Source: Marinimicrobium sp038419845
GTDB lineage: Bacteria; Pseudomonadota; Gammaproteobacteria; Pseudomonadales; Cellvibrionaceae
NCBI RefSeq assembly: GCF_038419845.1
Contig: NZ_JBCAQT010000009.1
Location: forward strand, 124,001-188,000
Direction: 5' to 3'
DNA length: 64,000 nucleotides
Positions 1 through 7,220 of the stretch are shown piece by piece. The translations under genes were made by a program, and so were the position numbers. Positions within the stretch are counted from its first letter, which is position 1; every line of letters starts with the position of its first letter. Under the pieces are notes generated by a model, which saw only the letters and a list, made by a program, of their open reading frames with translations, did not search any database and had not been told where the DNA came from.

Positions 1-2
1 GC

Positions 3-575
3 AGTGGTGTTGTGTTACACGAAGGGCTGATTTACATAGTGGGTGGGAACACGCGCGGCCATATGAGCGGCTATGTCCCCTGGGTGGATGTGTTTGATCC
101 AGAAACCGGACGCTGGACAGAGCTGCCCGATGCCCCGCATTCGCGAGATCATTTTCATGCGGCGGTGATTGATGGGCACCTATACGCGGCTGGAGGACGC
201 ACCTCATCCCATGACACGGGCGAAAGCATGTCGCTCACAGTTGGGCCCGTGGATGTGTATGACATTGAGAACCAACGCTGGCACACCCTGGCAGCGCCTT
301 TGCCCACCCAGCGCGCCGGAACGGCCACGGTGGCCTTTAATGGATTGTTGGTCGTCCTCGGTGGCGAGAGTACCAGCCAAGTGGAGGCCCACAGCGAAGT
401 GGAGGCGTACAACCCGGAAACTGAGGAATGGCACAGCCTGCCGCCCCTACCGGTCGGGCGCCACGGGACCCAGGCGGCGCTGTTTGATGGGGAATTGCAT
501 ATAGTCGCGGGCAGCGAAAATCGTGGTGGCGGGCCTGAGTTGAATGATCATTGGGTGATGGAGGTGGGGGAGTAA
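3..575 (+). CDS. Kelch-repeat protein, C-terminal part (5' end outside window)
   Basis: The reading frame is open from base 3 with no start in front of it, so this is the 3' part of a longer gene. At least three kelch blades can be read, each with a 'YNPETEEW..LPPLP..R' strand followed by an 'A(A)VFDG.LY(V)(V)GG' strand. The last is followed by a short tail and TAA at 573. Kelch blades build beta-propellers used for protein or glycan binding; sialic-acid mutarotases and galactose-oxidase-like proteins use the same fold. No catalytic residues specific to those enzymes are visible in this fragment. The signal peptide and full domain plan cannot be judged from here. Kelch fold likely; function unknown. 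Confidence 0.8.
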   Translation, partial: SGVVLHEGLIYIVGGNTRGHMSGYVPWVDVFDPETGRWTELPDAPHSRDHFHAAVIDGHLYAAGGRTSSHDTGESMSLTVGPVDVYDIENQRWHTLAAPLPTQRAGTATVAFNGLLVVLGGESTSQVEAHSEVEAYNPETEEWHSLPPLPVGRHGTQAALFDGELHIVAGSENRGGGPELNDHWVMEVGE

Positions 576-769
576 ATATCCGTCTAAATTCAACCGCGTT
601 CTTGCCATCTATAGAATTTCGACGGGAGGGCGGCGGACGTAGGCTCTGGAGCCGCCTTTCTGGACAACCACCAATTTGGTCAGTGTGTTGGCAGTTGCGC
701 TAAAATCGTGCACACTTTGTGTTTGTAACTGGCGTGCAATATATTATTTTAGACATTCAAGGAGTAAGG

Positions 770-1222
770 ATGAACTCTGATGAAAATAATAAGTTTCTAC
801 TTGCTGCAGCACTTTTTTGCGCATTAGCCGCTCTTTCTCATGTTGGCTGTATCGTGTTCGGCGGGGATTGGTATCGTTTCTTTGGTGCTGGTGAGCCGAT
901 GGCGCAGATGGCCGAGCAAGGGCTTTGGTACCCTACCATCGTCACTTCTGGCATTGTCGTAATCCTATCCATTTGGTCACTTTATGCCCTGTCAGGAGCA
1001 GGTGCGATAAAGCGTTTACCTCTGACGAGATTGGCTCTAGTGGCCATCGCAAGCATCTTTTTGTTCCGGGGCTTTTCATTTGTGGTCCTGGTGCCCAAGT
1101 TTCCGGAAAATAGCCTGACATTTTGGTTGGTAAGCTCAGCTATCTGTGTGGTTATTGGTAGTCTGTTTGCCGTTGGCGCTTTTCAGAAATGGTCAGAGCT
1201 TGGCCGTAAAAATGCCTTTTAA
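770..1222 (+). CDS. Small integral membrane protein, unknown function
   Basis: A 150-residue protein with four predicted hydrophobic segments (roughly residues 8-30, 52-72, 85-105 and 115-137). The start at 770 is chosen because AAGGAGTAAGG lies directly in front of it; an in-frame start at 719 has no such site. A conserved-looking stretch after helix 1 (CIVFGGDWYRFFGAGEPMA) resembles a family of uncharacterised small membrane proteins in proteobacteria, but I cannot assign a role. It is the first gene of a short block (770-2936) that reads AT-richer than the flanking chromosome. It is probably transcribed with, or alongside, the next membrane-protein gene. Confidence 0.75.
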   Translation: MNSDENNKFLLAAALFCALAALSHVGCIVFGGDWYRFFGAGEPMAQMAEQGLWYPTIVTSGIVVILSIWSLYALSGAGAIKRLPLTRLALVAIASIFLFRGFSFVVLVPKFPENSLTFWLVSSAICVVIGSLFAVGAFQKWSELGRKNAF

Positions 1223-1326
1223 GACGCACCAGTCGATGCCTTTTCTGATTAAGTAATCACAAACTCGGGCAGTATTGTGGTAACAGTGCGTGTCTACGGT
1301 GTAAAAATTCAAGAGGGAAAAGAGCA

Positions 1327-1854
1327 ATGGCCTCAATAGAAGAGTGTCAGAGGGATATGAACAATGCCTATTATTTCGGCATTCCGGGGATTATTTCTTC
1401 GGGCTCGATTTGGCTTTTAGCCGGTATGGTTTCGCTGCTTCACAGCCCTAATGCGGGGGTCGCGACATTAATATTTGGTGGGACTCTAATATTTCCCATT
1501 TCGGTGTTGCTTTGCAAGGCACTTGGGCGTAGCGGTAAGCACTCAAAGGGGAATCCGCTGGCCCCACTGGCAATCGAAGGAACCCTTTGGATGCTACTTT
1601 CGATACCTGTTGCTTTAGGCGCGGCATTCTATAAGCTCGAATGGTTCTTTCCCGCAATGCTTTTGGTTATTGGGGGACGCTATTTGACTTTTAACACTAT
1701 GTACGGGAATCGTGTTTTTTGGACGTTTGGTGCTTCGTTGGTAGCCACAGCGTTCATTTTGGTTGTGCTTGACGCACCGGTATATGTAGGTGGCCTCGCT
1801 GGCGGTATTATTGAGTTGTTTTTTACAGCCGTGCTCTTTGTTCGCAGGTACTGA
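1327..1854 (+). CDS. DUF7010-like membrane protein
   Basis: A 175-residue polytopic membrane protein with about six hydrophobic helices. It begins with a short cytoplasmic N-terminus (SIEECQRDMNNAYYFGIPG) that I associate with the uncharacterised DUF7010 family. The start at 1327 follows GAGGGAAAAGAG. The stop at 1852-1854 lies two bases before the ATG of the acetyltransferase gene, so the two are almost certainly co-transcribed and translationally coupled. Base composition is lower in G+C than most of the window. No enzymatic or transport motif is visible. The family assignment rests on recalled sequence resemblance, not a search. Confidence 0.7.
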   Translation: MASIEECQRDMNNAYYFGIPGIISSGSIWLLAGMVSLLHSPNAGVATLIFGGTLIFPISVLLCKALGRSGKHSKGNPLAPLAIEGTLWMLLSIPVALGAAFYKLEWFFPAMLLVIGGRYLTFNTMYGNRVFWTFGASLVATAFILVVLDAPVYVGGLAGGIIELFFTAVLFVRRY

Positions 1855-1856
1855 AT

Positions 1857-2276
1857 ATGGAAATAAGACCATTTGAAGAAGCTGATAGAAGGGCCGTTAT
1901 AGAGCTTTGGCAGGTGTGTGGCTTGACTCGGCCCTGGAACGACCCTTATAGGGATATTTCCAGAAAGCTGGCTATCCAGCCGGAGCTGTTCTTTATAGGT
2001 GAAGTTGATGGCAAAGTGGTGGCGTCCGCTATGGCTGGGTATGATGGACATCGGGGATCGGTTTTCTATCTGGCCGTGTCACCCGATTACCAGCGCCGTG
2101 GCTACGGTAAGTTGATGATGGATAGAGTGGAAGGTGCCCTCAAGGCAATGGGGTGCCCCAAGCTGAATATCGTGGTTCGTAGTTCAAATGAGCAGGTGCT
2201 TAAGTTTTATAGTCACCTGGGCTACGCCCTTGATGATGTTGTATGCCTTGGGAAAAGGCTGATTCCCGATACTTAG
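1857..2276 (+). CDS. ypeA: GNAT-family acetyltransferase, YpeA type
   Basis: A 139-residue single-domain GNAT N-acetyltransferase that transfers an acetyl group from acetyl-CoA to an unknown amine. The acetyl-CoA pyrophosphate loop is visible as QRRGYGKLMM (residues about 80-89). The flanking pattern LWQVCGLTRPWNDP...AGYDGHRGSVFYLAV...GCPKLNI is that of E. coli YpeA. Length is normal for the family. It sits two bases downstream of the DUF7010-like gene without room for a promoter, so it is probably the second gene of that operon. The substrate cannot be read from the sequence. Confidence 0.85.
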   Translation: MEIRPFEEADRRAVIELWQVCGLTRPWNDPYRDISRKLAIQPELFFIGEVDGKVVASAMAGYDGHRGSVFYLAVSPDYQRRGYGKLMMDRVEGALKAMGCPKLNIVVRSSNEQVLKFYSHLGYALDDVVCLGKRLIPDT

Positions 2277-2306
2277 GAGTCGAGTCATGCATGTTAAGGA
2301 GCCAAT

Positions 2307-2411
2307 ATGATAGTGATCTATGGAGTCAAGGAGCAGTCACCGCACCAGTGGGGTTTTCGAGGAATGACAGGTGACAAAGCGAAAGACCTAAAGTACAAAG
2401 TCAAGGTATAA
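2307..2411 (+). pseudogene. Possible remnant ORF resembling the start of a tautomerase
   Basis: A 34-codon frame opens with ATG at 2307 after AAGGAGCC and closes at TAA 2409-2411. Its first residues, MIVIYGVKE, resemble the N-terminus of some 4-oxalocrotonate-tautomerase-like proteins, but the sequence then departs and stops long before a complete domain. It could be a decayed 5' end or a chance frame. No downstream continuation of the family is visible in the other two frames. Confidence 0.25.
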
Positions 2412-2654
2412 GAGCATTGTATAGTTGGTCATACGTGCGCTCAAAGTACGGCGAAAGTATATCTCTTCACTTTGAATACCGATACAATAATGATTTGGAC
2501 GCCAAGGGCGGTTCAACGTGGCAGCGGACGTCTCACCGCTCCGGAGTGCTCTATCCGCTGTATGGTTCCTGACGTTGGAGCGACATTGTGGGTGCATTGC
2601 CGGTGGTGGGAGCTTTGTCCGCTGTCGTTTTAAAAACCAAATCTGGGAAAAGCG
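2412..2654. other. Intergenic stretch with an imperfect hairpin
   Basis: No gene is visible. Bases 2511-2580 can fold into a nested hairpin: CAACG pairs with CGTTG, CAGCGGA (2522-2528) pairs with TCCGCTG (2554-2560), and CGCTCC sits next to GGAGTG at the tip. Some promoter for the following lipoprotein gene must lie here, but no convincing -35/-10 pair stands out. Confidence 0.4.
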
Positions 2655-2936
2655 ATGAAAAAAGCAGTATTTGCCACACTGGCGGCACTCACCTTGGTAG
2701 GGTGTGGGCAGAAGGTTTCGGTCGACCAATCGACAATGTGCATCTATACCAATGATGAAGAGGCTAAGCAGTGCACAGCGGGCGAAATGTCCTGGTACAA
2801 GCCTGGCAGCTGGGGGAATAAACAGCTTCCGATGAGTGTGGCGGCGGCCTATTGTGATTTTAACTATGAGGTCATGTACAACGATGCGGGCGTGATCTGC
2901 GTGTTTACCGACAAGCGTTTGTCGTTGGTTCAGTAG
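2655..2936 (+). CDS. Small predicted lipoprotein, unknown function
   Basis: A 93-residue protein starting MKKAVFATLAALTLVGCG, a classical type II signal peptide with the lipobox LVGC and lipidation at Cys17. The mature part is about 75 residues with four further cysteines (in MCIYT, KQCTA, AYCDF and VICVF), which could form two disulfides in the periplasm. No known domain is recognised. It ends just before the SRAP-family gene with a 90-bp gap, and that gene has its own ribosome binding site. It closes the AT-richer small-gene block. Lipoprotein nature is well supported; function unknown. Confidence 0.75.
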   Translation: MKKAVFATLAALTLVGCGQKVSVDQSTMCIYTNDEEAKQCTAGEMSWYKPGSWGNKQLPMSVAAAYCDFNYEVMYNDAGVICVFTDKRLSLVQ

Positions 2937-3025
2937 GGACATCATCCAATCGATCAGCTATCGGGCGGGGAAAGCGTAGGGTATTGGCAGCTCCATGCTC
3001 CGGATCTTTTGGGAGGTGACAGAGT

Positions 3026-3691
3026 ATGTGCGGATACATCGGCAACCTCTACGAGGCCCCTGGGGTGATCGACCTCATGGAAGAGCTCGGTATCCAGATG
3101 CCACTTCCGTTCTTCCAGTCGTATCAGCGGCGGGTTCACCCGGCCCTCATTACCGCCGAAGGTGGCGCCCCTGCGCTCTCAAAGGCGATCTGGTGGTATG
3201 CCATGAAGAGGGAAGGGCAGACGTGGGTTCCCAACCCCGACATCACCAGCTTCAATGCCAGAAACCTCGATGGCCGCTTGTGGAAGCCGGCCGTGAAATC
3301 GCGCCGTGGCCTGATCTTCGGGACCGAGGTCGGTGAATCAAAAGGACGGGATCACTACCTGATGCGCACTGACCGTGGGCTGGCTGTGGGCGCGCTCTAC
3401 CAGGACTGGCACACGCCTGGGGAGGAGATTGTCCGCTCCATGGCGGTCATTACCCGGCCACCCCACCCGCGGTTCTCTCGGTACCATGACAAATCGATCC
3501 CGATGTCCCTTCCGATGGAAGCCGATATCCTGCGCACCTGGCTCGATCCGGCCTGTGGGGCGGACCATCCTTTGATCGCCTCCCTGTTGGATAACCCCAG
3601 GATTTATACTCCACTTTCGGTGACCCGGGTGAAGAGCTTCAAACGCGGTGAACCTCTGGGAGATACAGAGCAGTTGGCGGCCGATGAGTGA
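3026..3691 (+). CDS. Divergent SRAP (SOS response-associated peptidase / HMCES-like) family protein
   Basis: A 221-residue protein beginning MCGY, so that removal of Met exposes Cys2. In SRAP proteins (E. coli YedK, human HMCES) this Cys forms a thiazolidine crosslink with abasic sites in single-stranded DNA. Other family landmarks are present: an Asn in SFNAR (N77) and a His in RYHDKSIPMSLP (H154). The usual G-W-F-E-W block carrying the catalytic Glu is replaced by a GTEVGES stretch (residues 99-105), so E101 or E104 would have to serve. The start at 3026 follows GGGAGGTG. A genuine but divergent SRAP member is the best reading; DNA-protein crosslink activity is inferred. Confidence 0.75.
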   Translation: MCGYIGNLYEAPGVIDLMEELGIQMPLPFFQSYQRRVHPALITAEGGAPALSKAIWWYAMKREGQTWVPNPDITSFNARNLDGRLWKPAVKSRRGLIFGTEVGESKGRDHYLMRTDRGLAVGALYQDWHTPGEEIVRSMAVITRPPHPRFSRYHDKSIPMSLPMEADILRTWLDPACGADHPLIASLLDNPRIYTPLSVTRVKSFKRGEPLGDTEQLAADE

Positions 3692-3762
3692 TGTGAGAGT
3701 ATCAGACAGGGTTTGATAGAAATTCGCCCTTACTGACTGCCATGCTGAGGTGTTGTCGTCCC

Positions 3763-4695
3763 ATGGATTTGAAATTTTACGATAAGCTCCCCGCTCCAGT
3801 GCAGCACTGGCTCAGCATTCTCGGGTCCGCGGGCCGCTACTGGGTGGAGAGTCAGGCCTTCATTTATGCCGCAGCACTGGCGTTTTTCACCGTTTTTTCC
3901 ATTGCGCCGGTTCTGGTGGTGGTTGTCATGCTCGTTGGCCTGGTGATCGGGGAGAGGGCGGTTCAGGGTCAGCTTTTCGAGCAGCTTGAGGGGACGGTAG
4001 GGCCGGAAGCGGCCGGCGTGGTCCAGACGGCTGTGATCAATTCGCAAATTGACCAGAGTGGCATCTGGCCGGCGCTGGTCGGCGTTGTCGCTACCATCAT
4101 CGGTGCCACCACGGTGTTTGCCCAGATGCAGCGGTCTCTGAATGATATCTGGAGCGTCGCCCCACGGCCTTCCAGAAGCAGCCTGTGGATCTTTATCAAG
4201 AGCCGGCTGTTGTCGCTGACCGTTATCCTGGCCATTGGATTCATTCTGTTGGTCTCGCTGCTGTTGTCGGTGACCTTGCGTACCGTCATGGCGTTCGCGG
4301 AGGAGTGGCTGCCGGTTCCCGGTTGGGCGATGGTGAGCATGGAGCTGTTTCTGTCGCTGCTCGTGGTTACGGTGCTGTTCGCGGCCATGTTCAAGATTCT
4401 GCCGGATGTGGTGCTGTCCTGGCGGGACGTCCTGCTCGGCGCCTTCATCACTGCTGTGCTGTTCACGGCCGGGCGCTCCCTGATCGCCATCTACCTGGCT
4501 TATACGGCCACGGCGTCGGCCTATGGCGCGGCCGGTTCTCTGGCGCTGCTTCTGCTTTGGGTGAATTATTCCTCAATGATCCTCCTGTTCGGGGCGGCGT
4601 TTACGCGTGCGCACCTAGAGGGCCGGGGCCTGTCCGTTCGCCCGAGAAGCACGGCCGTGTGTGTGCATCGAGAATTGGTCGATGATGTGCAGTAG
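3763..4695 (+). CDS. YihY/BrkB-family inner-membrane protein
   Basis: A 310-residue protein with the six-helix YihY/virulence-factor-BrkB plan: a first helix containing AAALAFFTVFSIAPVLVVVV, the TTVFAQMQRSLNDIW motif, and a final helix with GAAGSLALLLLWVNYSSMILLFGAAF. These proteins were once misnamed ribonuclease BN; they are inner-membrane proteins of unknown transport role. The start at 3763 (MDLKFYDKLP) is preferred because GAGGTG lies about 11 bases upstream; an earlier ATG at 3742 has no such site. It has a long gap to its upstream neighbour, so it is probably transcribed alone. Confidence 0.85.
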   Translation: MDLKFYDKLPAPVQHWLSILGSAGRYWVESQAFIYAAALAFFTVFSIAPVLVVVVMLVGLVIGERAVQGQLFEQLEGTVGPEAAGVVQTAVINSQIDQSGIWPALVGVVATIIGATTVFAQMQRSLNDIWSVAPRPSRSSLWIFIKSRLLSLTVILAIGFILLVSLLLSVTLRTVMAFAEEWLPVPGWAMVSMELFLSLLVVTVLFAAMFKILPDVVLSWRDVLLGAFITAVLFTAGRSLIAIYLAYTATASAYGAAGSLALLLLWVNYSSMILLFGAAFTRAHLEGRGLSVRPRSTAVCVHRELVDDVQ

Positions 4696-4894
4696 ATGGG
4701 TTGATGTAGGGATGATTAAAACGGGTTTGCAGACCGAATTGGCTACCGAGCGGGGGCGTTGTGGCGCTATCGGTTGGTGCCGAGGTGCGGTATCAGATGT
4801 TTCTTGCGGAGGTGACTATGGAGCCCAGTTTGTGAACAAGGCGGTTCTGATATACTGCTAATCTCCATTCTCAACGCCACAATTGGACCTATGT

Positions 4895-6679
4895 ATGCCC
4901 GACGCTGAGATACCGGCTGACGAAGCTCAACGCCTTGCGACGCTCAAGGCTCTGGGTATACTTGATTCCGCTCCTGAGCACCGTTTCGATCGCCTCACTC
5001 GCATTGCCGCGCACTTGCTGGATGTCCCGATCGCCTTGATCAGCCTGGTTGATGAGAACCGCCAGTGGTTCAAGTCCCATTTCGGTTACGAGGTCTGTGA
5101 GACCCCCCGAACCATTTCTTTCTGTGCCCATGCGCTTGACCGGCGCTCTGTGCTTACCATCCCGGACGCCACGCTGGATGCACGGTTTGCCGACAATCCT
5201 CTGGTGACCGGGGAGCCGGGCATTCGCTTTTATATGGGCGTTCCGTTATGTGGGCCGGGAGGGCACGTCCTGGGGACGCTCTGCGTCATTGATCGCAAAC
5301 CGCGCCATATGTCCCAAGATGAAGTGCAAGTGCTCCAGGACTTGGCAGAAGTAGTCGAGGATGAGCTGGGCCGTCAGGAGTTACGCACGGTCAGTGCCCA
5401 GTTGCACCACAGCAGCCAGAGGCTGACTTCAGTCATTCAGGCATCCCCACTGGCTATTATCACCTGCAATATGGAGCAGCGGGTCGATGTTTGGAACCCC
5501 AGTGCCGAGCGTTTTTTTGGCCGCTCTGCGGATGATGTGGTCGGTCGGGCGCTGGTTGATATCAGCCCTGCTTTGTCCCACAAATTGCATGAGCTCTCCC
5601 AGCGCGTAGGGCAGGGCGATACAGTTCGTGATGAACGGTTCGATATCACGGTAGATGACGGCACTAATCGGCATCTCAATCTGTCGGTCGCGCCTCTGAT
5701 GAGTGAAAGCGGCGCGCAGGTCGGGTTTACCGCCGTAATCGCCGACGTGACCGAACGAGAGCGCCTGTTAATGCAAACCGAGTATGAGCACCAGCTGCTG
5801 AATGCGGTATTGAGCAATGTCGATGCTGGTGTCGCCGCCTGCGATGAATCCGGCCGATTGACGGTGTTCAACCGGACCGCCCGCGACTACATTGGAGAGC
5901 CGGTTCGCGAGGGCGCCGAAAAATGGGCAGAGGTCTACCAGGTGTATGATGCCACCGGCCAACGCCTGCTATCCCCGGAAGAGCTGCCTCTGTACCGGGC
6001 TCTCAACGGGGAAACGGTGGAAAACGAGGAGTTCCTGGTGCGCCCTGAAGGCAAGCCGGAGCGTGTTTTGTCAGCCAACGGTTCTACTTATGGTCGCAGT
6101 GATGCCCAGCAGCGTGGCGCGGTGGTCGTATTTCATGATATTACCGCACGAAAAGAACTAGAGCGTAATCTCAAGTATCAGGCCACCCATGACCTGTTGA
6201 CCGGCCTCCCCAATCGCGGCGCTCTGATGGAGATTCTCTCAGGCGCCATCGCTCGAGCCGAACGTTCTGGTGAGGCAGTGGCGCTGCTTTTTCTGGATCT
6301 GGATGGTTTCAAGGGTGTCAACGATACCCATGGGCATCTGGTCGGAGACGAGGTCTTGCGGCTGTTTTCACGGCGGCTGAAGGACGCTGTGCGCACCAGC
6401 GACACTGTCGCTCGGCTGTCAGGGGATGAATTCGTCATCATCGCCGAGCAATTGAAAAACGCGAGCGCCGATGCTCTACGAATCGCTGAAAAGGTTCTCA
6501 ATGCCAATTCGACGCCCCTGCCGGTGGCCGGAGGCTTGATGCTCAAGACCAGCATAGGGGTGGCTCTGCATCGTGGACATTGTGGTGCGGAAACCCTACT
6601 CACTCGGGCCGATGCCGCCATGTATAGTGCGAAGCAACAGGGTGGTAGCCAGGTCTTTATTGATGCTCTCAACGTGTAG
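4895..6679 (+). CDS. GAF-PAS-PAS-GGDEF diguanylate cyclase
   Basis: A 594-residue cytoplasmic signalling enzyme with no membrane helices, predicted to make cyclic di-GMP from two GTP. Domain order: GAF (about 20-165, with ALISLVDENRQWFKS and the YMGVPLCGPGGHVLGTLCV core), PAS (about 185-300), PAS (about 305-425), GGDEF (about 430-590). The active-site loop reads SGDEF, an accepted functional variant. An RTSD inhibitory I-site lies exactly five residues before it, so product feedback is likely. No EAL domain follows. The ATG at 4895 is chosen over an in-frame TTG at 4883. The ligand of the GAF and PAS sensors is unknown. A long non-coding region separates it from the TonB receptor. Confidence 0.9.
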   Translation: MPDAEIPADEAQRLATLKALGILDSAPEHRFDRLTRIAAHLLDVPIALISLVDENRQWFKSHFGYEVCETPRTISFCAHALDRRSVLTIPDATLDARFADNPLVTGEPGIRFYMGVPLCGPGGHVLGTLCVIDRKPRHMSQDEVQVLQDLAEVVEDELGRQELRTVSAQLHHSSQRLTSVIQASPLAIITCNMEQRVDVWNPSAERFFGRSADDVVGRALVDISPALSHKLHELSQRVGQGDTVRDERFDITVDDGTNRHLNLSVAPLMSESGAQVGFTAVIADVTERERLLMQTEYEHQLLNAVLSNVDAGVAACDESGRLTVFNRTARDYIGEPVREGAEKWAEVYQVYDATGQRLLSPEELPLYRALNGETVENEEFLVRPEGKPERVLSANGSTYGRSDAQQRGAVVVFHDITARKELERNLKYQATHDLLTGLPNRGALMEILSGAIARAERSGEAVALLFLDLDGFKGVNDTHGHLVGDEVLRLFSRRLKDAVRTSDTVARLSGDEFVIIAEQLKNASADALRIAEKVLNANSTPLPVAGGLMLKTSIGVALHRGHCGAETLLTRADAAMYSAKQQGGSQVFIDALNV

Positions 6680-7220
6680 TCTTGATGAACGAGACGCTGT
6701 CCTGGCCGCACGCCTGTTCGAACTGCACGGGGTGTTTGCCATCACTCTGGGTGTGGTCGCTCTGGGTCATATTGCGGCGGCTGTGCGCCATATGCTTCGC
6801 AAAGACGGCATCGTTCGTCGGATGCTGTAGTCGTCCGAAAAATTCACCGATCCGTTCGTCAAAATCCTCTCTTTTACCCCTCTGTTGGTAGTCAAAAGAA
6901 AAGTGTTTGAAATCGAAAAAGAATGGAGGTAATCTTCGCGGTGACCTGTAACCGGTTACAGGAAACGCAAAGGACTGGCTGGATAAGATAAAAATATGCT
7001 CATTATTATCCGTTAGTAGCAATTATGGACTAAAAAATACCGTTTTGTGGCACTTAAATACTCATAAATCGCCAAGTACTTTCGGGTTTTATGACAATCG
7101 ATACGCATTTCAGGTGTTTTTAGGCCGTTTTCTGGCGCCGTTTTACCGGTCCGACAGCATAGTGTTTGACCCTATAAGTACCCAATAAATTGAAAGCCCT
7201 ATGAAATTAAGGAGAGTTCC
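6680..7220. other. Long regulatory region ahead of the TonB-dependent receptor
   Basis: These 541 bases carry no convincing gene; short frames here lack ribosome binding sites and family resemblance. The stretch is AT-rich from about 6840 on. It holds the perfect palindrome at 6945-6962, an inverted GGATAA/TTATCC pair (6981-6986 and 7006-7011), and GCAATTATGGACTA (7019-7032), which loosely resembles the element upstream of both xylanase genes. AAGGAGAG just before 7221 is the receptor's ribosome binding site. Confidence 0.6.
6945..6962. promoter_or_regulatory. Perfect 18-bp operator-like palindrome CCTGTAACCGGTTACAGG
   Basis: The 18 bases read identically on both strands with a central CG, the form of a LacI/GalR-family operator. 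It lies about 260 bp upstream of a TonB-dependent receptor start. Carbohydrate TonB receptors in Xanthomonas- and Cellvibrio-like bacteria are commonly repressed by LacI-type regulators. No such regulator gene is in the window, so the cognate protein is unknown. Confidence 0.6.

Noticed and set aside
2511..2580. A nested hairpin starting GTTCAAC and ending GTTGGAG, similar in outline to an integron attC site
   Set aside because: The outer boxes fit only loosely (the last box ends in G, not a pyrimidine) and the two spacers are unequal (about 3 and 12 bases). No similar site follows the neighbouring genes, so a cassette array is not supported.
4661..4861. A 66-codon plus-strand frame after the YihY-family gene
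   Set aside because: No ribosome binding site, begins inside the previous gene and shows no family likeness; probably chance.
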